Positions 1 to 9,937 of a stretch of DNA of 64,000 nt are shown here, one piece after another. This DNA is from Epiperipatus broadwayi (Eukaryota; Onychophora; Udeonychophora; Euonychophora; Peripatidae). A model generated the notes under the pieces. That model was given only the letters and a program-made list of their open reading frames with translations, searched no databases and was not told the DNA's origin. The stretch spans positions 248,001 to 312,000 of the forward strand of contig JAQFVV010000207.1 in NCBI GenBank assembly GCA_028023455.1, read 5' to 3'. Position 1 is the stretch's first letter; each line of letters starts with the position of its first letter. The position numbers were made by a program, and so were the translations under genes.

Positions 1-129
1 TTATCAGCTGGAATTACAACAATTGATTTGTACGATTTTATATTGTTTAATGCTTGTCTATATATATATACACCTCTCTGTTTAATAATTCAAGTGAAAA
101 TTACTATATATATAAATATTTCAATAGTT

Positions 130-1480
130 GGAATAATTATATCTTAGTCACATCATCATTATTTTTAAACATTTTCTAGCCACTGTAGGATAAAAATTCA
201 ATATAGTTTGTCTAATATCTGGCCTCTCTTTTTTACATCACTCTAGAACTTTTTTCTTATTTCATCCGTCCATCTCAAATGTGGTCACTTTCTAAATGTT
301 TTACCATGTCTTGGAATCCTGTTGCAGGTTTCAACTCTCTCTCTCTCTCTTACCATCTCCTTTAACAATATGTCTATCCTAGCTTCACTTCAGTCTCTTA
401 ATTATTTCAATGATGTCAGTAACACCTCTTTTTTCTTTCACCCAGTACTTCATGTTCAATCACTTCTTCTTACTCTTAATATACATTTCTCCAAACATTG
501 TTTATAGTTTGTATTTTTTTTCTATTAAGGATTCAAATCACAGATCTGTAAGTAAGAACTGGTAAGACACTTGTGTTAATTTTTTTTTTAAATACATAAT
601 CATATTTTCTTTTAATATTCAATTATTTCTACCAAAAGCACTCCATCCAGGTTTCATTTTATGATTAACTTCAATGTTTATGTTTTTAACTATATTAGTA
701 ATTTAATCAGGGTATTTGTAGTCATTAACTTTTTTTAATTCATCATTATCAACCTTTATTTTTTCCTTCTAAGAAAATCCATTAAATATTATTTTAATCC
801 TTTTAGCATTCATCTTTAGTCCTAATATCTTACTTATATCTGTTAACTCTTGCAACCTTTCCCAAGGCCTTGAAGCTTTATTTGCAAAATTATCTACAAA
901 ATCTAGATGATTTAAATAATCTCTATTTATTTTAACTCACTTAGCTTTCTATTTTACAAACTTCTTGTTGTGAAACTGATCTATGGAATCATATTATCAT
1001 ACAACCTTGCATTTTGATAAATATTTTTTAGAATATGGTAATATATTGCCTGAGTCTAATATGTTGATGCACCAATATTTTATTCACTGAAGAAATGCTT
1101 ATAGAATCAAATGCCTTTCATAGTCTACAAATCCAAAACACAGTGACAACTCATATTCAGTAGTCCTTTCTACTCTTAATACTTAGATATGATCCATTGT
1201 GTTAAAATCACTTTTAAATTTAAATTGTACTTTTAATTGGTCAAAATATAAAGTTTGCTGTAGATGAGTTTATCTTGGTAAAAACTTTATATTGAACTGA
1301 TAAAAGACTGATCTTCCTTATTACCTTTTTAATATCAATATTAATATTCCATTCTTCCAATCATCTGGTACATCTTTATCACATACATATTTGGTATATA
1401 ACTTTGCCAACACTTTCTATTTTTTAACTGATTTTTTTAAAATATCAATTACAGTTTCATCAATTATAATAATAATAAAA
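130..1480 (-). pseudogene. RTE/BovB-like non-LTR retrotransposon, decayed 3' part
   Basis: Reverse-complement translation in shifting frames gives pieces of a non-LTR reverse transcriptase in the right order. Near 1090-1145 there is an FGFVDYE-type motif A block, where the residues after DYE have decayed. Near 800-876 is a segment reading LGLKMNAKRIK, the block after the YADD box in RTE elements. Near 246-290 is RWTDEIRKK, the C-terminal RW-D-I-K signature of this group. The 3' end is marked by CATCATCATT at 151-160, the complement of the ATGATG-type tail common in RTE elements. Many stops and frameshifts exclude activity. The endonuclease and 5' end are missing. A related plus-strand copy lies near 35.8-37.3 kb. 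The RTE/BovB assignment is by remembered family motifs, not by alignment. Confidence 0.6.
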
Positions 1481-2383
1481 TATAAATTACAAAATGCTGT
1501 GATAATTTGATGAAAGTATTGTATAATATATGTGTGTGAGTGTATAATCAAATACAATTATTAGCTTAATGTACCATATATTAAAAAAAAAACTAATCAA
1601 AAATGAAATAAAGTTATCAACAGTGCTTTTTGAAATTGAAATAAAATAACTTAAAAAGTGTTTTTGTAACAAGAATAAAGGTAAATCAGGCACTTTTGCT
1701 GGAAATGATGTTTCAGTGTTTTTCAAAAATTCTAGAAAAAGATACGGATTGTTGCTGTTTTTCCATGACATAATCCAACATATGTGATGAAAATGAGACT
1801 ATCATAGTTATGGGATATGTTTCTCTCAACTTTTCAATTTTGCATTTGCCTTCATCCCAAGAATAGTCAATAATCTTGTCTGAGAGTTTTCATCATTGGA
1901 GAGACATAATGCAGTTGATGTGAATTTCATTGCATTTCAATTTATGTAGTCCAGATATGTGGAAAATTGAGCTAACACTCTCTCAATAATGGAAAGCAAC
2001 ACATCCCTGTCACAGTATGGCATACACATATTAGACTATTTTTTCAAGACAAATATCCAGAGTCCATCCATTTGAGGTCTATGATTTTTCTGATGGATTC
2101 TGTTTAGATAAAGGCTCTATAGTATTTATGATGACTGACAAATCTGGCATCATGTATTTAAATTGGTTCTTCATTAATATCTACCATTTTCTTTTCTTCA
2201 GTGGACATGGCAGATGAGTAAACATTTAAGTAGAAATTGAATCATTCCATTACTGTATTAAAATATTTGCCATCCACATTTGTACATAAGTCCATGAAGA
2301 AGAATATCAACACCATTATATTGCATTAATTCAATCTGTTAATCATTCTGCTGCTTTTAACAGAATAATGGAAATATATATAT
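1481..2383. other. No recognisable gene; minus-strand ORF relic
   Basis: A 94-codon minus ORF (1487-1771) and further minus-strand open segments up to about 2340 have a coding-like, less biased composition than the flanks. They match no family I recognise. They could be an old transposase or retroelement fragment. A (TA)n run sits at about 2375-2386, just before the foldback. Confidence 0.3.
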
Positions 2384-3130
2384 ATTATAATTGAAATAAT
2401 AAATTTAACGGTTTACAAACTATTATACACAATCCTTAAATCTGCAGAAGTACTTTTGGTTAATTTCTTGAACCTGCCTCAACTGCCATTAACAAAAAGA
2501 AACCAAGTTTCTCCATTTGCATTTTAATTTTATCAATATATTGACATTTTATCAACAAACACATATGCAACCCTTTGTCTTCTTTCAAACAAATCATATT
2601 ATCATTCTTCAATCTCCATTTAAATTCCAAAATAGCCAATTCCCATGATTTACAATTTTTGAAAAAACGAAGTTTGCATTTCAGCTTAATAATTCTTTTA
2701 CACTGCCTCCACCATTCCTTAATGATCCACCGTTTCTTAAAATTACTTAAATCCATTGTATTCAATATATTTAATATAAATACAATGTCTGTTAATTAAA
2801 ACAAAATTGTCTAAAAGAATTATTAAACTGAAATGCAAACTTTATTTTTTCAAGAATTGTAAATCATGGCAATTGGCTATTTCAGAATTTAAATGGAGAT
2901 TGAAGAATGATAATATGATTTGTTTGAAAGAAGACAAAGGGTTGCATATGTGTTTGTTGACAAAATGTCAATATATTGATAAAATTAAAATCCAAATGGA
3001 GAAACTTGTTTTCTTTTTGTTAATGGCCGTTGAGGCAGGTTCAAGAAATTAACCGAAAGTACTTCTGCGGATTTAAGGATTGTGTATAATAATTTGTAAA
3101 CCATTAAATTTATTATTTCAATTATAATTA
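2384..3130. repeat. Large foldback: 318-bp inverted arms
   Basis: Bases 2384-2701 are the near-perfect reverse complement of 2813-3130. Both arms are 318 nt long, so there is no net length change. Each arm carries the same short open frame, read outward from the centre, with a shared run KNDNMICLKEDKGLHMCLL and a stop after AGSRN. The minus copy (2460-2765) has about 20 extra N-terminal codons. The protein is basic and matches no domain I recognise. The 111-bp centre contains the left terminal repeat of the unit described next. Such arms suggest an inverted duplication of a mobile element. Confidence 0.8.
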
Positions 3131-3156
3131 CAATTTTGTTTTAATTAACAGACATT
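2784..3156 (+). mobile_element. 373-bp unit with perfect 27-bp terminal inverted repeats
   Basis: Bases 2784-2810 and 3130-3156 are perfect 27-bp inverted copies starting AATGTCTGTTAATTAAAAC. The similarity continues weakly outward through AT-rich DNA (TAATATAAATA). The interior is the right arm of the foldback above. The unit resembles a MITE or deletion derivative of a DNA transposon. No unambiguous target-site duplication can be separated from the AT-rich flanks, so the superfamily is unknown. Confidence 0.6.
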
Positions 3157-6100
3157 TTATTTATATTATATATACATAAAATCATTTCTTATTAATTGAG
3201 TGGTTTGGAAGTTCTAGATGTTGATAGTGCAAAGTCAAAACAAATTCTCCTTCAGCATTTTCCCTTTGTTTCTGTAGCATAATATACCATAAGGTATTTC
3301 ATGATTCATTTCATTCAGAAGATCATGTTATCCCAAAAATATATTGTATCTTCAACTGGCAATTATTTTCCCATAGAAGTTTTCTTTATTTTATTATTAT
3401 TAGGGGGGAAATAATGGTCAATATTTATGTATTTTGTTATTCCACAGACATGGGTAAATTTTTACACTTGTTGACAGTGACCAATTGTCACTTTTGTAAA
3501 AATACATTTATTGATTAATATTTTCAGTATGGCTTTGGTAGCTCCACATAATATCTAAAAGAATAATCTGTAATGGAGATTATCTACTATATGAGTATTA
3601 AATAGATATTTAAATGTATATACTAAAAAGGATTATAAATAACTTTTCAATTTTGGAAAGAAATAGATTTTTTGCACAAATATCCTTTTTTCTTTCTAGA
3701 GAATTTTGTAATGACTGAACACAACTGGTGATCCAGTGTTGATAACAAAAGATGTTTTAGCTTATCAGAAACAAAGTCTTTAATATGCTTTGAATAGTTA
3801 TCATTTTATTCTCTTTCTCTTGTTACCACTTTCTCATCCTTTAGCTGTCTTTTTTTTCCTCATAGCAATTTTATTTTTGTAAAATGAAGAATATTGTAGA
3901 TAACTATTATGGATGGACTCTAGTCTTTCATATTGGAATTTTTGTTTTGATATTCTTTTTCTAAATTCTCTCATCAATGTAACTTTACATTCTTTGATTA
4001 TTCTAAATCTTTCTGTCCATATTAATATTTTGTTTTTACTTTCTTTGATTGTTTGAAGTAACAAACTAAATAATCAAATATTAATTAAGAAATATTTATC
4101 AGCAGGGCTTAGATTTGTTTTGGCGCCATTTTAAAAGAAAAACCATTTCTATTTATGTGTAAAACTACCTATTATTTAAACAAATATAAAATGACAAAAT
4201 AAACGACTATTAAAAATATGATAACAACAAAGATGGGTTTTTTTAAAAATATAACAATCATTTTTAACATTTTTTTCAAGGTCATTTATATATATTCTAT
4301 GGTGTTTTTTTTTGTTTTCTATTACTGCCTCCCTACTCTCACTTCCATTGTATCACAATTGTTTATCAGTTCAGGTAGTCAAATCAATATCTCTGAATTA
4401 TGCATGAATTACATGAACAACCTTCAGGTGAGGTAAAGTTATCAGATATCTGCATCTCCCTTTGCATGATAACAGTCCAATATCCTTCATCAAACCATCC
4501 AATATCTTTCATCAAGCCATTTTTAATGCAAACTAAAAATTGGTTTATCCTTTTAACACCTGTGGAAGTCTGAGCAATCATTGCATTGGAGGTATTAAAG
4601 ATTTTGTTTTTGTGTTTTTATTAAAATCATTTATATGTACTAATATATTCCAAATGTATATTCAACTAAACTGAAATAACATATAAATTAATTATTCAAA
4701 CAATGTTTAACAATCTGGTCAATCAAATTACCCGTAACATACCCCAACACTGATACTATTCCAAAATAATTAGAGTGTTCTCAATCCTGTTTGTGAATTC
4801 TTTAAATACTATACAATTTAACTTTAAGTATACATAACTTCTAGAAAATTGTTCAAGATATTTGATTCAGGAGATTAGTGCTGATGATGCTGATTAAACA
4901 TTACACATGTATTCTTTATATAATTATTTCATATGAGATTATTAAGTTCCATTTTCTGAAAGATGGAGATATGTATATAAATTAGAAAAATCTTAATCTA
5001 AAACATGCATTGCTTAAATCTGTTAAAAATTTTAAATAAATGGATAATTAATTATTGGCACATGTTTACTTTTAGCAGTATCATGATGTAAGATTTCCAT
5101 CACTGAAATAAATTTCATTAAAATATCAGACATCCATCTGATAAAATTTTCACTTTTCTGTCATTTTAAAAATGACTAATGTCAATGTATTGTTCTGATT
5201 ATAATATTCATTTAGAATACTTTATATGTTTCAGATTTTATAAAAATATTCAGTGTATGCATTTTAAAGAAATGTAAACTATCATTAATCGTTGACTTGA
5301 AACATATCAATTCTTTTTTAATCCAATACAGTGGAAACTTAATTTAATATTTGACTATACATTATATATTTAAATATAGAAAATATTAAAAATTCATCAA
5401 ATACTAAAATATTAAAGTTAAGAATGAAAGAAATAGCTCTCAAGTTAAATCCCATAAATGAGAAAAAATATTTACATTAAAATTTTATAATGTTCTTTTC
5501 TTAAGGTTTTTTTTTTTTTTTTTAAATAAAAAACAAAATAAACAAACCCATTTCTTTCTAAGTTATTTATCAAAGAAGAAAACTTGTGTATTTTATAACA
5601 TTAGATTTCAACATATTCCAGTATTCTTTAAGCTAAGAGATTCTGAAGATTGTTCTTTAATACTTTGTGTATAAAATCTGAGAATTTTTTGTTTATTTAT
5701 AATAAATGATTACTAATCAGATTGTAGCAATAAAGAAAATATGTTTTCCTGGAATAAATAGATTTCTAAAAAAAAAAAAAAAATGAATTGTTGATAGATT
5801 TTTTTTTGCCACTTGGATAAAATAATGGACATATAATTATTTATTACATTCAAACTGTATGATTTAATAAAACATAAAATTGAATGATTTTTCAAACATT
5901 ATTTTGGGAATTGAATCCATATTTTTGTACATGTTAAGATAAATTGAAAACTGTAGAAAGAGATGTCTTTGTTACACTTCTCAGACATATTCAACTGAAT
6001 TAACATACATCTTTCCATTTTATTAGAATTTGTAAATTATTTTTTCAGTTACACAGTATGAGTGCATTTAACTTGAAAAACATTTCCTTTAACAGGAAAA

Positions 6101-6412
6101 TATGACTGGCACTTTTAAAACTATCTTACCCTGATGTTATATGATGTTTTTATAGGTTTAATGTAACAAAATACTTGCCTTTTTTTATAGTGATGAAAAA
6201 ATATTCAATAATTAATTAATTATCCTAAAAGGAAGTTGGTGACGTCTTATAAATAATTGAATCCTACAAATACAATAAAATGAACTGTGTCAATTTTAGA
6301 TTATCTGATAAATATCAGACAAAAGATTTTTGCTTTTAATTTTAAATTAAAATTAATATTTTCATATATATATATAAATCAATAATTATTTTTTTAGTGC
6401 AGTATCTATCTG
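3157..6412. other. AT-rich DNA, no gene seen
   Basis: There are only short open frames. One minus frame (3834-4064) is lysine/arginine-rich, and another (4384-4581) contains a 21-bp tandem repeat; neither is recognisable. Poly-T/poly-A tracts occur near 5506-5523 and 5768-5783. Nothing else was supported. Confidence 0.5.
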
Positions 6413-7057
6413 TAATTATTCAGGAGGAAATTAACCTTCTGACATATATTGTTTGTTTTTAATGTATAAATCTCTGTGCACTCATCCAATAGAAACAAGT
6501 TTTAAAAATACAAGTGAATCACTTTTGTTTAGAGAATATTCATATTTAAGCCAACTCTTAATGACTATGCTTAACTTAGGGCTTGAATCTATTGTGTGCA
6601 TGGTATTATAACTGAAAATTAAATTATACAACTTACCTGTGATTTTTCATATACTAGCAGGTGTGTGTGTGGAAATTTATACATTAAAAACAAACAATGC
6701 ATGTTGGAAGGTAAATTTCCTTCTAAATAATTAGAGATACTGTGCTAAATAAATAATTATTGATTTATATATATATTCTAAATTAATATACATAAAATCT
6801 CTGGTAATGAAAAATGAGATACCATCTCCTTCCTGTGATATTTTAATTAGATTTGTACAATTTAATTGTCATTTATAATATCAGACACACAATTCAAGCC
6901 CTGAATTAAGCACAGTCAGTAAGGGTTGGCTTATATACAACTATGCTCTAAACATAAGTGATTCATTTGTGTTTTTAAAACTTTTACTGGATGGGTAAGT
7001 GTGCTGAGATTTATACATTAAAAAACAAACAGCACATTTCCTCCTCTTGAATAATTA
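6413..7057. repeat. Foldback element with a third partial copy in its centre
   Basis: The left arm 6413-6610 is the reverse complement of the right arm 6875-7057, with scattered mismatches and indels. The centre holds a third, partial copy in the same direction as the right arm's end (about 6663-6733; shared text ATTTATACATTAAAAA then CAAAC). This gives the order inverted arm, partial direct copy, direct copy. No target duplication was found. No coding capacity is visible. Confidence 0.7.
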
Positions 7058-7548
7058 TTATTTGTTTTTATTTTTAAATCTCTTTACCTAAAGAAAAATA
7101 TTTTATTTAGCGCATTATTACAACATTAGTAAATTTTGAATTTTTATTTTTTGTAAACAAAAGATTCATTCTGAAATTATATGTACTTTTAATTAATTTG
7201 ATTAAAATGTGAGCTTATTTAATTAAAATATTAAGTTATTTATATAAATTTTAGTTTAAAAATATTTTATATTAGATAAAGTTCATCATAAATATATTTT
7301 GAATCAAGCTTGGTGCTCTACAGGACTACCTCAATATACATATTCATGTATATATTAATGGTATTAATTATATCGTTATTTAAATAATAAATTATATTTA
7401 AACAAATGTTTATTATTCATTTCTTAACTCTTCTATTTCCTTTATGTTTTTTTCACTTTCTCTATTTCTAGTTATACTGTATCTATAGCTTCTTTTGCTA
7501 TCATAAAATAATCACTTTAACATATATATATGTTATTTATAATACCAA
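7058..7548. other. AT-rich spacer, nothing recognised
   Basis: Very AT-rich sequence between two repeat clusters, with no open frame or motif of note. Confidence 0.4.
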
Positions 7549-8268
7549 ATATATGTAATGCTTTAAGATTAATTATCAATGCAATTGTATATAGATAGCA
7601 GAAATGACCTTTACTCATAGCATAAGGCAATATTGTTGACATTAAAAGATTATTTTTTAGTCTCTTTCATCTATAGATAGGAATCTCTGAACCATTTAGA
7701 CTAAAGAAAATAACTTTTTAAAGCAATCAAGATTTTTTTTTTAAATAATAAATATTTTTAATTGATAAGTCTGAGATTTCTCTTGATTTTAAAACTTTGT
7801 CAATGACGTAAATGATGCAAATATGTAATGTAAAACAATTTACAGTCCTAAATATATATGTAATCTTATGAAATTAATTCTCAATGCAACTATATTAGAT
7901 AATTGAATTGTTGTTGGTCGTAGAGTATACATCTATTTACCTTTGTCTTATGTATATGTGTAAAGAAATATCTGAAACATTCAGACTAAAGGGAATGAAT
8001 TTTGAAATCAATTAAATATATATTTCTCAAATTGTCTCACTAAATATAAGAAAAATCTTAGATTTGCCATTTAAAAAAATCAATCATTTAAAAATGTTTA
8101 AAAGTAAATTTCTTGATTGGTTTAAAAATTCATCCCATCTACTCTAAGTGCAGGTAAACGACAATTTTACTGATAAAAGTATTGTTGTGTGCTATGGTTG
8201 AAGAATACTTCAATTATCTACATACAGTTGCATTGAGAATTAATCTTTAAAACACTGCATATATATAT
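7549..8268. repeat. Tandem plus inverted repeat cluster, about 305-nt spacing
   Basis: Unit A (about 7549-7740) and unit B (about 7853-8030) are diverged direct copies offset by about 305 nt. Both contain ATATATGTAAT, then a TTAATT-TCAATGCAA block, and later TTTAGACTAAAG or a variant (TTCAGACTAAAGG). A third copy, about 8095-8268, is the reverse complement (TTGCATTGAGAATTAAT near its end). The family is non-coding and unidentified. The direct-plus-inverted layout resembles the ribozyme elements elsewhere in the window, but I found no hammerhead core here. Confidence 0.6.
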
Positions 8269-9093
8269 AAGCAGCATCACTGCTGCCTATGCTTAAATAA
8301 ACTAATAGAATATTAACAATTTGTTGTCATTGAAACAAATTACATTTCGATCATAAATAGAACTGTTACCTACATAAATATTCAATAAATAATTGTTAAT
8401 AAATGATATCTTTATCTAAAAATGAATGTTACTGTGACACAACAGATCATTGTCATTTTATTGGTTTACTTAAGCATTGGCAGTGTTAATGTGGTTTATA
8501 TATAATAATCAGCTGTTGGCCATTATGATTTCATATAAAAAGTGTATATACATGGAATTGATTTCATATTCATAGATCAATCCAATAGATAAATTTATAG
8601 TATAATTAAGTAACATAAAAATGCCTTCAATCAAAAGTTAAACACATAAGTTTTTACTTTGCGTTTTATAGAAATTGGTTATACACCTGATTGTGATTCG
8701 CGAACTATGACAGAGTCTTTTGGAATATTAAACAGACCAGGTGGTTTAAATAAATCTGATGAAGCACACCATATTTCAGCCTTGTAGAGATTTTTTTTAC
8801 TTCTAAAATCAACTTGAAATCAATTGTAAAATTGAAGGAATTTTGTTAATCCACTTATTCTGAATAATCAACGATCATATATATATATATATATATTATA
8901 ACCTACACTCCCAACACCGCTCATATGTATTACATGAATGAAATGCCCAGGCGCCAGTTCTATTAATGAATAGAACAATAGAACAAAATATATAATACAA
9001 AATTATTACTGAGACTCTATATTTAAGTTTATGTTCAGCTCAGCTCAGTGGGAGGCTATAGGCAGTTCATAAGATATATGATAATAAATGAAT
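8269..9093. other. AT-rich DNA with (AT)n tract
   Basis: No gene was recognised. An (AT)n microsatellite occupies about 8876-8897 and is followed directly by TTATAACCTACACTCCC, a sudden rise in GC. That could be the edge of an unidentified element. Confidence 0.45.
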
Positions 9094-9257
9094 AAAAGAA
9101 GAAATCACATGACCACATTTCCTATACTAGGACATTAATTGTTGATAAACAGAGCAAAACTCTCCATACAGTATTGCCACCTGTGCTAAACAGAGTAATC
9201 AATGGATGCCAGAAGGCTTGTGCATAAAATCCCTATCTAATGCCTACTCATCCAATA

Positions 9258-9299
9258 TCCCCAGACTAGTTTCTGGCTTGTGGCCTTCGTCAGTGAGGA
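9258..9299 (-). ncRNA. Type I hammerhead ribozyme, intact core
   Basis: Read on the minus strand: stem I strand TCCTCA, catalytic box CTGACGA (9287-9293), stem II GGC/GCC with loop CACAA, then GAAA. A two-base-pair stem III (AC/GT) follows, then the GTC triplet (9264-9266) and the stem I partner TGGGGA. Predicted cleavage falls between 9264 and 9263. The A-A pair at the base of stem II and the tiny stem III imply weak monomer activity. Such minimal forms are thought to work as dimers. Confidence 0.75.
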
Positions 9300-9311
9300 G
9301 CTTTGGATCTG

Positions 9312-9353
9312 AGAGCCCTGACGAAGGCCACAAGCCAGAAACTAGTCTGGGGA
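9312..9353 (+). ncRNA. Hammerhead core lacking a matching stem I strand
   Basis: CTGACGA (9318-9324), stem II GGC/GCC, GAAA and GTC (9345-9347) are intact. The upstream AGAGCC cannot pair with the downstream TGGGGA, because the inversion joint falls here. It is probably inactive alone in cis. The adjacent minus-strand ribozyme is its mirror image across the loop. Confidence 0.6.
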
Positions 9354-9767
9354 TATTGGATGAGTAGGCATTAGATAGGGATTTTATGCACAAGCCTTCT
9401 GGCATCCATTGATTACTCTGTTTAGCACAGGTGGCAATACTGTATGGAGAGTTCTGCTCTGTTTATCAACAATTAATGTGCTAGTATAGGAAGTGTGGTC
9501 ATGTGATGCTTAATGGTTTAACACCAATCCTGCCTAATAGGATAGTGGTGGCTATGGTTGTAAAAGAGCCAAAGACACCAAAATGTATGGGTGCTGAACT
9601 GAGTTCAGACCCATATGACTATATAAGCTATTGAGCTTAGATTGAAAATATTTTTTGTGTTTTCAATTTCATTCTCATAGTTTTGTAGTTAAGTAGAGAT
9701 AAAAGGTGGTTGCTAGAGGGTTGCATTAGATCCTAAGATCTAGATGCAGTGCTCTCAGATCCAAAGC

Positions 9768-9809
9768 TCCTCACTGATGAAGGCCACAAGCCAGAAACTA
9801 GTCTGGGGA
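9768..9809 (+). ncRNA. Type I hammerhead ribozyme, intact core
   Basis: Stem I TCCTCA-side strand (9768-9773) pairs over six positions, one of them a G-U wobble, with 9804-9809. The core is CTGATGA (9774-9780). Stem II is GGC/GCC with a five-base loop (9782-9792), then GAAA (9794-9797). A two-pair stem III has a TA loop, and the GTC triplet ends at 9803 (cleavage site). This is the best-formed plus-strand copy of family P1. Confidence 0.8.
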
Positions 9810-9937
9810 TATTGGATGAGTAGGCATTAGATAGGGATTTTATGCACAAGCCTTCTGGCATCCATTGATTACTCTGTTTAGCACAGGTGGCAATACTGTA
9901 TAGAGAGTTTTGCTCTGTTTATCAAAAAAGAAGAAAT

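Larger units (their letters stand above)
9103..9508. repeat. Near-perfect hairpin: two 191-nt arms, 24-nt loop
   Basis: Bases 9103-9293 and 9318-9508 are inverted copies of equal length with only a few mismatches. A transcript would fold into a very stable hairpin. The loop (9294-9317) contains the stem I strand of the minus-strand ribozyme. The three outermost bases of the left arm lie in the target-site duplication. Confidence 0.9.
9106..9925 (+). mobile_element. Hammerhead-bearing element P1 (PLE- or retrozyme-like), intact insertion
   Basis: This is an 820-bp insertion flanked by a perfect 12-bp target-site duplication, AAAAGAAGAAAT (9094-9105 and 9926-9937). Its 5' part (9106-9293) is an inverted copy of its own sequence. 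From 9318 a direct unit runs from ribozyme to ribozyme, and a second unit is truncated at 9925. The GUC cleavage triplets end at 9347 and 9803, so the complete unit is 456 nt. There is no coding capacity. Type I hammerheads in tandem are known from Penelope-like retroelements and metazoan retrozymes, and the TSD fits reverse-transcription-coupled insertion. Other copies lie at 29.7-31.6 and 38.1-39.3 kb. Whether it is a retrozyme or a PLE terminal-repeat derivative is not settled. Confidence 0.8.

Noticed and set aside
3834-4064. Basic 76-codon minus frame resembling a nucleic-acid-binding protein
   Set aside because: Lys/Arg richness is expected from A-rich codons, and no specific motif or neighbouring retroelement block was found.
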